The notes beneath the pieces are model-generated. The model had not been told where the DNA came from. It searched no databases and was given only the letters and a program-made list of their open reading frames with translations. Positions 34,919 to 44,009 of a stretch of 64,000 nt of DNA are shown one piece after another (position 1 is the stretch's first letter; each line of letters begins with the position of its first letter). The translations under genes were made by a program, and so were the position numbers. The stretch comes from Hydrogenophaga taeniospiralis. Lineage in GTDB: Bacteria; Pseudomonadota; Gammaproteobacteria; Burkholderiales; Burkholderiaceae_C. The stretch covers positions 5,122,501-5,186,500 of the forward strand of contig NZ_JAHBAG010000001.1 in NCBI RefSeq assembly GCF_020510445.1, in the 5' to 3' direction.

Positions 34919-35455
34919 ATGAACACCCTCACCACCCCCTCCCCCGCCAACGCCGCCACCGGCGGCACCATGGCGCGCCTGAGCGCGCTGCTGCAGAGCG
35001 TGCACCGCCTGATGGGCCATCTGCCCAACACCCTGCTGGCCTTCATCGCGCGCTTCTCCATCGCCGCGGTGTTCTGGAAATCGGGTCAGACCAAGATCGA
35101 AGGCCTGGCCATCGACATCGTCGGCGGCCAGTTCACGCTGGACATGCCCCGGCTGTCGGACAACGCGGTGTTCCTGTTCAAGGAGGAATACAAGCTGCCC
35201 CTGCTGTCGCCCGAACTGGGCGCGACCCTGGCCGCCCTGGGCGAGCACATCCTGCCCATTTTCATCCTGCTCGGCCTGGCCACGCGCCTGTCGGCCCTGG
35301 GCCTGCTGGGCATGACGCTGGTGATCCAGCTCTTCGTCTACCCCGACGCCTACCCCACCCACGGCACCTGGGCCGCCGTGCTGCTCTACCTGATGGCGCA
35401 CGGCCCGGGCAAGCTGTCCATCGACACCTGGATCGCGCGCCGCTGCGCGGCCTGA
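34919..35455 (+). CDS. DoxX family membrane protein of buf operon
   Basis: This 178-residue inner membrane protein has four predicted helices and the DoxX pattern (FIARFSIAAVFWKSGQTKI near residue 45, then LGLATRLSALGLLG). Members often close DUF692 operons (HvfD/BufD position) and may carry electrons or assist maturation; the exact role is not established. It lies 41 bp after bufC on the same strand. No terminator was seen after its stop at 35455, before the TetR operators. Confidence 0.88.
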   Translation: MNTLTTPSPANAATGGTMARLSALLQSVHRLMGHLPNTLLAFIARFSIAAVFWKSGQTKIEGLAIDIVGGQFTLDMPRLSDNAVFLFKEEYKLPLLSPELGATLAALGEHILPIFILLGLATRLSALGLLGMTLVIQLFVYPDAYPTHGTWAAVLLYLMAHGPGKLSIDTWIARRCAA

Positions 35456-35474
35456 CACCGCCCCATTGACGACG

Positions 35475-35519
35475 TAGGACAACTGTCCTATATTCGTGAT
35501 CCATAGGACAACCGTCCTA
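35475..35519. promoter_or_regulatory. Two TetR operators, TAGGACA-N2-type palindromes
   Basis: TAGGACAACTGTCCTA (35475-35490) is a perfect palindrome and TAGGACAACCGTCCTA (35504-35519) differs by one base. Their centres are 29 bp apart, close to three DNA turns, so two dimers could bind on one face. A half-site TAGGATCC follows at 35523. They lie upstream of the TetR gene at 35621, indicating autoregulation. Confidence 0.82.
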
Positions 35520-35620
35520 AATAGGATCCAAGAACCTGTGCAGTTCCGTGACGGCCGACCATGGACCACGAGCGGCCGCGGTTCTCGGTGAGTGCCAAAT
35601 TTCCTCAGGAACGCCTCTTC

Positions 35621-36196
35621 ATGGGTGACAAGCAGACACGTGACCACATCGTTGAAGCCGCCGACCGGCTGTTCTACGAAAACGGCTACGGGCACACCTC
35701 GTTCGCCCACATCGCCGACTCGGTGCAGATCTCGCGCGGCAACTTCTACTACCACTTCAAGAGCAAGGACGAGATCCTGGACGCGGTGATCGCGCTGCGT
35801 CTGGCCAACACCCAGCGGATGCTGGACCGCTGGGAGCAGGACGCCGCCTCCCCCCTGGAACGCCTGCGTCGGTTCATCGACATGCTGATCGTCAACCAGG
35901 CGCCGATCCTGCGGTACGGCTGCCCGGTCGGCACGCTGTGCACCGAGCTCGCCAAGCTCAACCACGCCGGAAAGGAACAGGCCAATGCGCTGTTCACGCT
36001 GTTTCGCACCTGGTTGAAGCGGCAGTTCGTGGCGCTGGGGCGCAAGTCCGACGCCGATGCGCTGGCGATGCACCTGCTGGGCCGCAGCCAGGGCATCGCC
36101 ACCCTCGCGAATGCCCTGGGCGACAAGCGCTTCCTGCACCGCGAAGTCCGGCAGTTGCACGCGTGGCTGGAGCAAGACATGGCGTCCCCGGGTTGA
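35621..36196 (+). CDS. TetR/AcrR family transcriptional regulator
   Basis: This 191-residue repressor has an N-terminal TetR helix-turn-helix (about 8-55, IVEAADRLFYENGYGHTSFAHIADSV). The C-terminal domain contains two Cys in YGCPVGTLCTELAK, typical of TetR members that sense electrophiles or thiol stress, such as NemR-like proteins. Two 16-bp palindromes lie upstream. The start at 35621 is preceded by AGGA; a longer frame from 35561 lacks a ribosome site and would begin with non-family sequence. It heads an apparent operon with a YciI-like gene. The inducer is unknown, but reactive chemicals are plausible. Confidence 0.88.
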   Translation: MGDKQTRDHIVEAADRLFYENGYGHTSFAHIADSVQISRGNFYYHFKSKDEILDAVIALRLANTQRMLDRWEQDAASPLERLRRFIDMLIVNQAPILRYGCPVGTLCTELAKLNHAGKEQANALFTLFRTWLKRQFVALGRKSDADALAMHLLGRSQGIATLANALGDKRFLHREVRQLHAWLEQDMASPG

Positions 36197-36243
36197 CCCC
36201 TCGGGCAAGCGCGAGATCAACCATTCAACAGGAGTCGAATCCC

Positions 36244-36531
36244 ATGTTTGTCGTATTGCTCAGGTTCTCGAACAACCGATCACAGGCCAGTCGTTTCCTG
36301 GAGGGGCACAAGCGCTGGCTCGACCGCGGCTTCGATGACGGCGTCTTCCTGCTGGCGGGAAGCATCCAGCCCCATCAGGGAGGGGGCCTGCTCGCACGCC
36401 ACACGACGAGACAGGAGCTTCTGGACCGGGTGAACGAAGACCCGTTTGTTGCCGAAGATGTCGTGACAGCCGAGATCGTTGAAATCGCCCCGTCGAGAAT
36501 GGATCAACAGCTGCAGTCCCTGCTCAGTTGA
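36244..36531 (+). CDS. YciI-like (YCII-related) protein
   Basis: This 95-residue protein has the ferredoxin-like dimeric alpha-beta fold of YciI-related proteins, with FVVLLRFSNNRSQASRFLEGHKRWLDRGFDDG at its start and FVAEDVVTAEIVE near the end. The His and Asp found near the putative active site of the family are present (GHKRWL and DDGVF). Biochemical function of most members is unknown. It follows the TetR gene by 47 bp and is likely co-regulated. Confidence 0.85.
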   Translation: MFVVLLRFSNNRSQASRFLEGHKRWLDRGFDDGVFLLAGSIQPHQGGGLLARHTTRQELLDRVNEDPFVAEDVVTAEIVEIAPSRMDQQLQSLLS

Positions 36532-36597
36532 ACCTCCGTCCAATGACAGCATCAGACAAGGCCATCGAAACATGAGTGCAGCACGGAGGGTCGTCCA

Positions 36598-37218
36598 ATG
36601 AGCACAACCATCATCGGCCCCGACGGGGCAGCACGGTGCCGCTGGTGCGCGGCGGCGCCCGAGTTCCTCGCGTACCACGACCACGAGTGGGGCTTCCCGG
36701 TCGACGACGACCGGCGCCTCTTCGAGAAGATCAGCCTGGAGGCTTTCCAGTCGGGGCTGAGCTGGCGCACCATCCTCGCCAAACGCGACCACTTCCGGGC
36801 CGCCTTCGACGGCTTCGACTTCCACCGGGTCGCGCGCTACACCCAGAGCGACGTCGAGCGGCTGCTGCAGGACAAGGGCATCGTGCGCCACCGAGGCAAG
36901 ATCGAGGCGGTGATCCACAACGCCGCACACGCGGTGGAGCTCGTCCAGCAAGAAGGCTCGCTGGCCGCGTTCATCTGGCGCTACGAGCCCGAGGCGGCGC
37001 AACTGGCGACGCCCCAGACGGTCTCGACCTCGGCGCAGTCGGAGCGGCTGTCGCGCGACCTGAAAAAGCTCGGCTGGAAATTCGTGGGACCCACCACCGT
37101 GTACGCCTTCATGCAGGCCATGGGGCTGATCAACGACCACGCCGAACCATGCGCGATCCGCCCGAAGGCCGAGCGCGCACGCCAGGCCTTCAAGCGGCCG
37201 GGCATCCGCCCAGTTTGA
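36598..37218 (+). CDS. tag: DNA-3-methyladenine glycosylase I
   Basis: This 206-residue base-excision enzyme removes 3-methyladenine from alkylated DNA. It has the Tag pattern: [20 protein letters not shown] at the N terminus, with a Cys and His that contribute to the zinc site, [20 protein letters not shown], and [23 protein letters not shown] near the end. Its stop at 37218 lies inside the convergent nagAb gene, giving a 29-bp tail-to-tail overlap. It follows the TetR/YciI pair, so induction by alkylating or electrophilic stress is conceivable but unproven. Confidence 0.92.
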   Translation: MSTTIIGPDGAARCRWCAAAPEFLAYHDHEWGFPVDDDRRLFEKISLEAFQSGLSWRTILAKRDHFRAAFDGFDFHRVARYTQSDVERLLQDKGIVRHRGKIEAVIHNAAHAVELVQQEGSLAAFIWRYEPEAAQLATPQTVSTSAQSERLSRDLKKLGWKFVGPTTVYAFMQAMGLINDHAEPCAIRPKAERARQAFKRPGIRPV

Positions 37219-37522
37219 GCCACACGCGCCGGTTCTCGACCTTCACCGGGTAGGTCCGGATGTTCTCGGTCAGCGGCGCGCACAGGGCCTGGCCGGTGCA
37301 GACGTCGAACTTGCCCTGGTGCAGCGGGCATTCGATTTCGCGCCCTTCCAGAAAGCCGTCGCTCATGCGCGCCGCGCCGTGGGTGCACAGGTTGGAGGTG
37401 GCGTACACCTGCCCGTCCACCTCGTAGAGCGCGACCTCCTGGCCGGCCACCACAATGCCCATCACATCGCCCTCGGGCACGTCTTCGAACGCCACCGCGT
37501 CGGTCCAGTTGTCTTCTGCCAT
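37190..37522 (-). CDS. nagAb: Rieske ferredoxin of salicylate 5-hydroxylase
   Basis: This 110-residue Rieske-type [2Fe-2S] ferredoxin shuttles electrons from the reductase to the oxygenase. The Rieske motifs are C-x-H in [10 protein letters not shown] and C-x2-H in [11 protein letters not shown]. Sequence and context resemble NagAb of Ralstonia sp. U2. The C terminus is a few residues longer than that protein (ending GGCPAA). It is the last gene of nagAa-nagG-nagH-nagAb and overlaps convergent tag by 29 bp. Confidence 0.92.
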   Translation of the reverse strand: MAEDNWTDAVAFEDVPEGDVMGIVVAGQEVALYEVDGQVYATSNLCTHGAARMSDGFLEGREIECPLHQGKFDVCTGQALCAPLTENIRTYPVKVENRRVWLKLGGCPAA

Positions 37523-37531
37523 GGGCTTGCC

Positions 37532-38023
37532 TCAGATCGGGTAGATGATGGAATTGGCGATCATTTCGCTGTCGTACACGCACAGGCGCGACAGCAGCTT
37601 CAGGCCCTCGGGCCGGCGCACGATCACGTCGCGGTAGAAACCGGCGCTCAGCACGATGGACTCGGCGTCGATCTTGGTGCGGATGACGGCGTAGTTGGCC
37701 TCGGACTCGATGCGTTCGCCGTCGGCCGTCTGCTCGATCCGGATCACGCGCGGCGTGCCCACGATGTGGCGCTGGTAGTACGGGTCGTGGTACATGGTTT
37801 CCTTCACGCCGTACACCCGGTCGCGGATCATGGCCTGGCTCTCCAGCGCCAGCAGGCACAGGGGCAGGCCTTGCTCGTGGTTCTCGCGGGGCTGCAGCCG
37901 GTAGCTGCCCTCCTCGACGAAGAATTCGGGCCACTGCTCCCAGTCGGCCGAGTCGCACACCATGGCGTAGTCGCTGTAGAGATTGAGCAGTTCGAAGTAG
38001 GTCTTGAAGTCGATCATGTTCAT
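37532..38023 (-). CDS. nagH: Salicylate 5-hydroxylase small (beta) subunit
   Basis: This 163-residue oxygenase beta subunit has the NTF2-like fold and a structural role in the alpha3-beta3 enzyme. It has [26 protein letters not shown] at the start, consistent with NagH. Its ATG overlaps the nagG stop as ATGA, so subunits should be made in equal amounts. It lies nine bases before nagAb. Confidence 0.92.
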   Translation of the reverse strand: MNMIDFKTYFELLNLYSDYAMVCDSADWEQWPEFFVEEGSYRLQPRENHEQGLPLCLLALESQAMIRDRVYGVKETMYHDPYYQRHIVGTPRVIRIEQTADGERIESEANYAVIRTKIDAESIVLSAGFYRDVIVRRPEGLKLLSRLCVYDSEMIANSIIYPI

Positions 38024-39285
38024 TCCCCCATCACCTTGCGCCAGTAGCCGTACATGCCGCGAATCAGGGTCTCGGTCACCATGTGATCGGTGTCACCGAT
38101 GTCGTGCCCGCCCATTTCGAGCACGGTGCGGTGCGCGGGCTTCTGCTCGAAGCCCTCTTGCGACCACTCGATCACCTCGCCGTCGTCGGCCGAGACGAAG
38201 CCGGCCGGGCCGAACAGATTGGCCTGGATCAGGCGGCGCTGCTCCATCTCGGGCGTGTCGTCCTCGAAGCCGAAGTGGGTCCAGACGAAGTCGAACGAGC
38301 CATGCCCGTTGGGCTGGATGTGGCGCGTGGACACGCTGTTGACCTGCTGCTGGATGATCACGCTGGGGAAGATGGTGGTCATCACCGCGGTCGGGCCGGC
38401 CCACCAGGGCTCGGGCACGATGTCGAGCAGGCGCGGGTCGTTGAGCTTCATGGACTCCTTGAAGCTGTCCACACCGGCCACCACCTCCTCGTTCCTGCCG
38501 CCCTGCCCCCGCGTGGAGATCATGGCGGCGTGGCGGAAGTGCGCGTCCATCTTGAGCTCGGACTTGTTGTCGGCGCGCCAGAGGCCGAAGGTGGAAAACC
38601 AGGTGTGCAGCAGACCGGGGTGGTAGGGGTCCTTGATGTTCTCCTGCATCAGCTTCCAGTTGCCCGGAATGCGCTGGCGCCGGTAGCCCAGCACCTTGAG
38701 CGCGCGGCCATCGAAGACGCGGTCGAAGTAGCGCAGGATGGTCGGGCCGAGGAAGGCCTCCAGCGGCTCCACGTCGTGGTCGAACGACGCGAAGACCACG
38801 CCGCCGCGGATGGCCACCTTGAGCTTGGTCAGCCCGTGGTCTTCGAGCTTGAAGTCCTTGGGCATGCCGCCGTTGACCTTGCCGTCCTGCTTGACGCCGC
38901 GGCGGAACGGCACGCCCTGCAGGTCGCCCTTGAGGCTGTAATTCCACTGGTGGTAGGGGCAGAAGAAGTCTTTCGCCGCCTTGCCGCTGCGCTCGCGGCA
39001 GAAGCGCATGCCGCGGTGGGCGCACACGTTCTCCACCACGTTGATGCCGCCGTCGGGGTCGCGCACCATGATGACCGAGCGCTCGCCGATCACCGAGCGC
39101 CTGAAGTCACCCGGGTTGGGGATCTCGGCCTCCAGGCCCACGTAGCACCAGTGGCCGGCATAGAAGAAGCGGTCCAGCTCGCGCCGGTAGAGGTCGTCGC
39201 GGGTATAGGCCCAGAACGGGACGCGGCTGGTGCCTTCGCCCGGCCATGCCGGGTCCTGGGGAAACACGGTGGGGGTTTCGCTCAT
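38020..39285 (-). CDS. nagG: Salicylate 5-hydroxylase large (alpha) subunit
   Basis: This 421-residue Rieske non-heme iron oxygenase hydroxylates salicylate at C5 to gentisate. The Rieske cluster motifs are CAHRGMRFC and CPYHQWNYS (about 85-110). The mononuclear iron ligands are His residues in [13 protein letters not shown], with a downstream Asp. Extended stretches ([17 protein letters not shown] and [17 protein letters not shown]) are close to NagG of Ralstonia sp. U2. Unlike the U2 operon, no naphthalene dioxygenase genes (nagAcAd) follow, so the pathway here probably starts from salicylate rather than naphthalene. Confidence 0.94.
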   Translation of the reverse strand: MSETPTVFPQDPAWPGEGTSRVPFWAYTRDDLYRRELDRFFYAGHWCYVGLEAEIPNPGDFRRSVIGERSVIMVRDPDGGINVVENVCAHRGMRFCRERSGKAAKDFFCPYHQWNYSLKGDLQGVPFRRGVKQDGKVNGGMPKDFKLEDHGLTKLKVAIRGGVVFASFDHDVEPLEAFLGPTILRYFDRVFDGRALKVLGYRRQRIPGNWKLMQENIKDPYHPGLLHTWFSTFGLWRADNKSELKMDAHFRHAAMISTRGQGGRNEEVVAGVDSFKESMKLNDPRLLDIVPEPWWAGPTAVMTTIFPSVIIQQQVNSVSTRHIQPNGHGSFDFVWTHFGFEDDTPEMEQRRLIQANLFGPAGFVSADDGEVIEWSQEGFEQKPAHRTVLEMGGHDIGDTDHMVTETLIRGMYGYWRKVMGE

Positions 39286-39333
39286 CGTGGGGTCTCCTGT
39301 GGTTGGGTTCTGCGTGGGGCTGGGCGGCGCGGA

Positions 39334-40320
39334 TCAGACGCCGCCGGGGTAGAAAGCGTCGGCGTGCACATGCTCGGGGGCCATGCCCATCTGGCGCACC
39401 AGCAGGCCGAGCGCCTCCACCATCGCGGGCGCGCCGCACAGGTAGGCGCGCCAGCCGGCGAGCGAGGCGATGTCCTGCGCGATGGCGTCGGTCACCAGGC
39501 CGCGGCGCTGGCCGGCCTCCACCGGACCGGTGGCCACCACGATGTGGACGCGCAGGTTGGGGTGGCGCTGCGCCATCGCGCTCAGGCGGTCGGCGTCGTA
39601 CAGGTCGTGCTGGCTGCGCACCCCGAAGTACAGGTGGATCGGGTTCTCCATGCCCCCTTCGAGCGCACCGCGCACGATCGAGAGCACGGGCGCCAGCCCG
39701 GTGCCGCCGCCCACGCACAGCATGGGCCCCGTGTGTCTGCGGCGCAGGTAGGCCGTGCCCAGCGGGCCGCTGAGGCGGATGGTCGAACCGGGCTTGAGCT
39801 CGTCGAACACGTACGCCGAGACCTGGCCCCCAGGCACGCGGCGGATCTGGAACTCCATGTCGGTGTCGTCGGGCAGGCCCGCCATGGAATAGGGCCGGAT
39901 GTGTTCGGGCGTGAACTGCAGCGTGGCGTACTGCCCCGGGCTGAAGGCCAGCGGCTTGGCCAGCCGCACCCGCAGGCGCTGGACGTCGTGCGTGGCGTCT
40001 TCGATGGCGGTGACCGTGCCTTTGATGATGCGCGCCGGGTGCACCACGACCTCGTCCACCTCGGGCACTTCGATGGTGCAGTTGTCGGTCAGCACCGCCT
40101 GGCAGGCCAGCACGTAGCGGCCCGCGCCGATCTGCGGGCGGCCGGCTTCGGGGCCGGCGTCCATCAGGTCACCGTCCACCACGCGGCAGCGGCAGGTGCC
40201 GCAGCGCCCCGACATGCAGCTGTAGGAGATGGGAACCTCGTTGGCCCGCAGCACGTCCAGCAGGTTCTTTCCACTGTCCACGTTCAGGCGCAGCTTGAGC
40301 GGTTCTACGACGAGTTCCAT
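39334..40320 (-). CDS. nagAa: Ferredoxin-NAD(P)+ reductase component of salicylate 5-hydroxylase
   Basis: This 328-residue reductase passes electrons from NAD(P)H via FAD and a plant-type [2Fe-2S] cluster to the ferredoxin. The N-terminal cluster motif is C-x4-C-x2-C in [12 protein letters not shown] with a further Cys in YVLACQ. The FAD motif is RPYSMAG and the NAD motif [12 protein letters not shown]. The start ATG at 40320 gives exactly the NagAa length; the in-frame extension to 40392 crosses the promoter. It is first in the operon, divergent from nagR. Confidence 0.94.
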   Translation of the reverse strand: MELVVEPLKLRLNVDSGKNLLDVLRANEVPISYSCMSGRCGTCRCRVVDGDLMDAGPEAGRPQIGAGRYVLACQAVLTDNCTIEVPEVDEVVVHPARIIKGTVTAIEDATHDVQRLRVRLAKPLAFSPGQYATLQFTPEHIRPYSMAGLPDDTDMEFQIRRVPGGQVSAYVFDELKPGSTIRLSGPLGTAYLRRRHTGPMLCVGGGTGLAPVLSIVRGALEGGMENPIHLYFGVRSQHDLYDADRLSAMAQRHPNLRVHIVVATGPVEAGQRRGLVTDAIAQDIASLAGWRAYLCGAPAMVEALGLLVRQMGMAPEHVHADAFYPGGV

Positions 40321-40406
40321 GGCGGTTTGTGTCTCGATGTCTCCGATGTGGGGCGATTCTGGAGCGCCGAGTCTTATCAGTCGATAAAGCAAACCGCATA
40401 GATAGA

Positions 40407-40421
40407 ATCACCATCATGAAT
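40407..40421 (-). promoter_or_regulatory. NagR/NahR-type LysR box
   Basis: Read on the minus strand the site is ATTCATGATGGTGAT, close to the NahR/NagR consensus as I remember it (ATTCACGCTN2TGAT). It lies between nagR and nagAa, about 86-100 bp upstream of the nagAa start, where such activators bind. A second palindrome TTATC-AGTC-GATAA at 40374-40387 sits between this box and the start and could be the proximal contact. Confidence 0.65.
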
Positions 40422-40435
40422 ATGACGGCCACCCC

Positions 40436-41341
40436 ATGGACCTGCGCGACATCGACCTGAACCTGCTGGTGGTGTTCAACCAGCTGCTGCTCGACCGCAG
40501 CGTGTCCACGGCCGCCGACAAGCTCGGGCTCTCGCAGCCGGCGGTGAGCAACGCGCTCAAGCGCCTGCGCGCGGTGCTGAAGGACGAACTGTTCCTGCGC
40601 ACCTCGCGCGGCATGGAGCCCACACCCTATGCCCTGCACCTGGCCGAGCCGGTGGTGTACGCGCTCAACGCGCTGCAGACCGCCCTGTCGCGGCGCGATT
40701 CGTTCGACCCGCTGACCAGCCAGCGCACCTTCAACCTGGCCATGACCGACATCGGCGAGATGTACTTCATGCCGCCGCTGATGGACGCCCTGTCGCGCCT
40801 GGCGCCGCAGGTGCGGGTCCATACCCACCGGCCGAACGCCGACCAGCTGCGGGAAGACATGGCCTCGGGGTCGGTGGACCTCGCACTGGGCCTGATGCCC
40901 CATCTGCAGGCCGGTTTTTTCCAGCGCCGGCTGTTCCGGCAACGCTATGTGTGCATGTTCCGCCAGGGCCACCCCACGGCCCGCTCGCCCATGAGCCTGG
41001 CGCAGTTCTGCAAGCTGGAGCACGTGGGCGTGGTGGCGCCGAACACCGGCCACGGCGAGGTGGACGGCCTGCTGGCGCGCGCCGGCATCGAGCGGCGCAT
41101 GCGCCTGGTGGTGCCGCACTTCATCGCCGTGGGCCACATCCTGCAGAGCACCGACCTGATCGCGACGCTGCCTGAGCGCTTCGCGCAGCGCTGCCAGGAG
41201 CCGTTCAAGCTGGTGATCTCCCCACACCCGGTGAAACTGCCCGAGATCGCCATCAACCTGTTCTGGCACGCCAAGTACAACCGCGACCCGGACAGCGTGT
41301 GGCTGCGCCAGCTGATCGTCGAACTGTTCGCCGACCCCTGA
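40436..41341 (+). CDS. nagR: LysR-type regulator NagR/NahR
   Basis: This 301-residue activator has the LysR helix-turn-helix (about 6-65, LNLLVVFNQLLLDRSVSTAADKLG) and a substrate-binding domain. Long stretches such as GMEPTPYALHLAEPVVYALN, FNLAMTDIGEMYFMPPLM and NLFWHAKYNRDP match NagR/NahR, which respond to salicylate. It is divergent from the salicylate 5-hydroxylase operon with a matching box between them. Salicylate is therefore the expected inducer. Confidence 0.93.
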   Translation: MDLRDIDLNLLVVFNQLLLDRSVSTAADKLGLSQPAVSNALKRLRAVLKDELFLRTSRGMEPTPYALHLAEPVVYALNALQTALSRRDSFDPLTSQRTFNLAMTDIGEMYFMPPLMDALSRLAPQVRVHTHRPNADQLREDMASGSVDLALGLMPHLQAGFFQRRLFRQRYVCMFRQGHPTARSPMSLAQFCKLEHVGVVAPNTGHGEVDGLLARAGIERRMRLVVPHFIAVGHILQSTDLIATLPERFAQRCQEPFKLVISPHPVKLPEIAINLFWHAKYNRDPDSVWLRQLIVELFADP

Positions 41342-41415
41342 CGCCGGCGCGGGGCCCTGCGTTGGCCGCCCATCTACAATTCGCGCCCCCAAGCCACGCC
41401 CCGAACCCCGACCCC

Positions 41416-42252
41416 ATGAACATCACCGTCAACCCGGACCTCAAAGCCTATATCGACCCCCTGACCCCGGAGGAACACGAGGCGCTGGAGCGCAGCCTGC
41501 TGGCCGAGGGCTGCCGCGATGCGCTGGTGCTCTGGGGCGACGTGCTGGTGGACGGGCACAACCGCTACGGCATCTGCCAGAAACACGGCCTGCCCTTCCA
41601 GACGGTGCAGAACCCGCGCTTCCAGTCCATGGAGGATGTGCACCTGTGGATGATCGACCAGCACCTGGGCCGGCGCAGCGTGTCGGACTTCCAGCGCGGC
41701 GTGCTGGCGCTGCGCAAGCGCGAGATCATCGCCGAGCGGCGCTCGCGGGCGCTGGCCGCGCCGGCGGCGGACGCGCTGCCGGATCAACCCGAGCCGGCCA
41801 CGCCGTCGGGCAGCCCGGCCGCCACCGCGCCCGCGCTGGAGCCCAAGCCGCTGCACAGCCGCGAAGACATCGCCAAGGCGGCGCGGCTCAGCAGCAGCCA
41901 GGTGGTGATGATCGAAAAGATCCAGAAGCAGGCCGAGCCCGAGCTGGTCGCGGCCCTGAAGTCCGGCACCATCTCGCTCAACGCGGCGGCGGCTGTGGCG
42001 AGCCTGCCGGCCGAAGAACAGAAGGCCGCCGCGCTGGCCGGCAAGGACGAACTCAAGCTGGCGGCCAAGCGGGTGCGCGAATCGCGGCGCAAGCCGCAGG
42101 ACGCGGACGCCGACACCCCACTGCAAGAGGCACAGCCCACCGACGAACTGACGGCCTTGCGCCAACAGGTGGCGCAGCTGCAGGCCGAGAACACCGCCCT
42201 GCGCCAGCAGGTGCAGGCCCTGCGCGGCCAGCTGGAAGAAGCGTCGGCGTAG
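41416..42252 (+). CDS. ParB/Srx-fold plasmid replication/partition-related protein
   Basis: This 278-residue protein has an N-terminal ParB/sulfiredoxin-like domain with the loop LVDGHNRYGIC (about 45-60), a central helix-turn-helix-like region (about 145-190, EDIAKAARLSSSQVVMIEKIQ), and a C-terminal Leu-zipper-like coiled coil (ELTALRQQVAQLQAENTALRQQ). Similar orphan proteins are annotated as plasmid replication/partition related in Burkholderiales. There is no parA nearby, so a partition role is not supported here. A DNA-binding regulatory protein is equally possible. Confidence 0.8.
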   Translation: MNITVNPDLKAYIDPLTPEEHEALERSLLAEGCRDALVLWGDVLVDGHNRYGICQKHGLPFQTVQNPRFQSMEDVHLWMIDQHLGRRSVSDFQRGVLALRKREIIAERRSRALAAPAADALPDQPEPATPSGSPAATAPALEPKPLHSREDIAKAARLSSSQVVMIEKIQKQAEPELVAALKSGTISLNAAAAVASLPAEEQKAAALAGKDELKLAAKRVRESRRKPQDADADTPLQEAQPTDELTALRQQVAQLQAENTALRQQVQALRGQLEEASA

Positions 42253-42261
42253 GCCCCGCGC

Positions 42262-43389
42262 CTACGGCGCCAGCCCGTGTTTCAGGCGCCAGACCAGCAC
42301 CGCGCCCGCCACCGTGGCGGCAAACAGGCCCATGGCCACGGCGTTGAACAAAGCGCCGCTGGCGCGCAGGCCCAGGTCCGCGAGCCCCGGCCCGAGGCGC
42401 ACCAGCAGCGACAGGTGCAGGGCCGCCAGCGGCAGGTAGAACAGCCCGCCGAACTGCAGCTTGACCCGCGCGATGGCCGGCAGGATCACCGGCGCGTGCC
42501 CCATCATCATGCTGACGATGAAGCCCAGTCCCAGGGCGTGCAGCGCGGCGTCGCGCAGCGGCAGGCCCAGCGCGGCCCCAGCCCAGGCGAGGCCCGCGAT
42601 GGCGAGCCAGGCATAACCGCCCAACAGGCACACGGCCATGTAGCGCGTCAGGCCGTCGGCGTGGATGGTGCGGCGGGCGATGTCGAACACCCCCAGCCAG
42701 ACGGCCAGCAGGAACAGCGCCACGCCGTAGAGCACGCCCCCGGCCATGGGCGCGAACATCGACCAGCCGGCGCCCCCGACCACGGCGGCCAGCACCAGGA
42801 GCAGCGAGAACCGGGCGCCGGGGCGCGCCCGCATCAGCCGGGTCATTTCCAGCCGCTCGGCGGCGATCGTCATCACCAGAAAACCGAACCACCAGGGCAG
42901 GCTGGCCACGTCACCCGGCCGGAACAGGAACACCAGGCCGCCCGCGAGCCAGGCCAGCGCGGCGGCCAGCAGCAGCACCGTGTGGGCCGCGCGCTGGCGG
43001 CGGACGATCACCAGGTTGACGGCCACGAAGACGGCCGCGGCCACCACGATCAGGACCGCGGCCACACCACCGAACCCGAGCAGCAGGCACAGCCCGCCCA
43101 GGCCCGAGGCCAGCGGCGCCAGCCAGGCCCCCGCGGCCTTGACGGCCACGGCCCGCTCGATGCCGATGACCGTGCCCAGGAAGCCGCAGATCATCAGGGC
43201 CGCGTGCGACAGCGCGGCGCGCCCCAGCCATGCGTGGGACTGCAACAGCTCGGGCAGCTGCACGCCGGCCCGCAACAGCCCCCCGGCGATGCCGCCCAGC
43301 AGGGCCATGGCCACGAGGGCCAGCAGCAGCGGCGCCAGCCGGCCACGGCGCGGTCGCGGGCGGGCGATGCGTGAGGCGCGTTCGGCCAT
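42262..43389 (-). CDS. Polytopic membrane protein, NnrS-like
   Basis: This 375-residue protein has roughly 10-12 transmembrane helices and many Gly, Ala and Leu. The visible pieces GHAPVILPAIARVKL and SHAALMICGFLGTVIGIERAVA resemble NnrS-family heme/copper membrane proteins linked to nitric oxide stress. The start at 43389 overlaps the DUF59 stop as TGATG. It is the last gene of a DUF2249-DUF59-membrane protein operon behind a consensus FNR/DNR box, which supports an anaerobic or NO-related role. Assignment to NnrS is tentative because the family is diverse. Confidence 0.7.
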   Translation of the reverse strand: MAERASRIARPRPRRGRLAPLLLALVAMALLGGIAGGLLRAGVQLPELLQSHAWLGRAALSHAALMICGFLGTVIGIERAVAVKAAGAWLAPLASGLGGLCLLLGFGGVAAVLIVVAAAVFVAVNLVIVRRQRAAHTVLLLAAALAWLAGGLVFLFRPGDVASLPWWFGFLVMTIAAERLEMTRLMRARPGARFSLLLVLAAVVGGAGWSMFAPMAGGVLYGVALFLLAVWLGVFDIARRTIHADGLTRYMAVCLLGGYAWLAIAGLAWAGAALGLPLRDAALHALGLGFIVSMMMGHAPVILPAIARVKLQFGGLFYLPLAALHLSLLVRLGPGLADLGLRASGALFNAVAMGLFAATVAGAVLVWRLKHGLAP

Positions 43390-43721
43390 CAACGGTCCAT
43401 GAAGCGCCGGGCGCGCTCGCTCAGGCGCTCCTCGCTCCAGGGCGGCTCCCAGACCAGCTCCACCTGGATCAGCATCTCGGGCGGCAGGTCCCGGTCCAGC
43501 TCGTTTTCGATCTCTTCGATGATCAGGTCGGTCACCGGGCAGGCGGCCGAGGTCATGGTCACCCGGGCATGCACCTTGTTGTCGGCCACGCTCACCCGGT
43601 AGATCAGGCCCAGATCCACCACGTTGATGGACACCTCCGGGTCCACGACCCGTCGCAGCGCCTTGGCGATCGGTTCGAGCAGGGCGTCCGGGCCGTCGTA
43701 GGGAAAGGGGGTGGGTGTCAT
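43389..43721 (-). CDS. DUF59/MIP18-family metal-sulfur cluster protein
   Basis: This 110-residue protein has the DUF59 fold (PaaD/SufT/MIP18-like). The pattern RRVVDPEVSINVVDLGLIYRV and the Cys in TSAACPVTDLI, about residues 25-72, is characteristic of factors that help assemble iron-sulfur clusters. AGGAG precedes the ATG at 43721. It sits between a DUF2249 gene and an NnrS-like gene, an arrangement seen in denitrification gene neighbourhoods. It may help repair clusters damaged by nitric oxide; this is inferred. Confidence 0.88.
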   Translation of the reverse strand: MTPTPFPYDGPDALLEPIAKALRRVVDPEVSINVVDLGLIYRVSVADNKVHARVTMTSAACPVTDLIIEEIENELDRDLPPEMLIQVELVWEPPWSEERLSERARRFMDR

Positions 43722-43757
43722 GGAAGGCTCCTGCGCGCCGGGCGGCACGCCCGGTAT

Positions 43758-44009
43758 TCAACCAACGACGCAGAAGTCGAGCACCACTTCGCCCGGTTCC
43801 CGACGCAGGTATTCCAGGGACACGGCGTCCCCGAAGGTCTGGCGGATCTGCGCCAGCAGGGGGATGGGATCGTGGTCGTTGACGAAGCGCATGGTTTCCC
43901 CCGGCTGCAGGCTTTTCAGCGCGCCGAAGATGGCGGCGTGGCGAAAGCGCTTGGCCACCCCGCGGGCGTCGAAGAGGTGAACGTTCTGGAGAGTCTGGGT
44001 GTTGCTCAT
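43758..44009 (-). CDS. DUF2249 domain protein
   Basis: This 83-residue cytoplasmic protein is a single DUF2249 domain, with LFDARGVAKRFRHAAIFGALKSL, ETMRFVNDHDPIPLLAQI and EVVLDFCVVG. Its fold resembles the sulfur-carrier TusA family. Function is unknown, but it is repeatedly linked with nitric oxide and denitrification genes. GAGG precedes the ATG. It heads the operon behind the FNR/DNR-type promoter at 44140-44190. Confidence 0.88.
   Translation of the reverse strand: MSNTQTLQNVHLFDARGVAKRFRHAAIFGALKSLQPGETMRFVNDHDPIPLLAQIRQTFGDAVSLEYLRREPGEVVLDFCVVG

Noticed and set aside
41416..42252. Chromosome or plasmid partition locus
   Set aside because: The ParB-like protein has no parA partner and no parS-like repeats were seen nearby.
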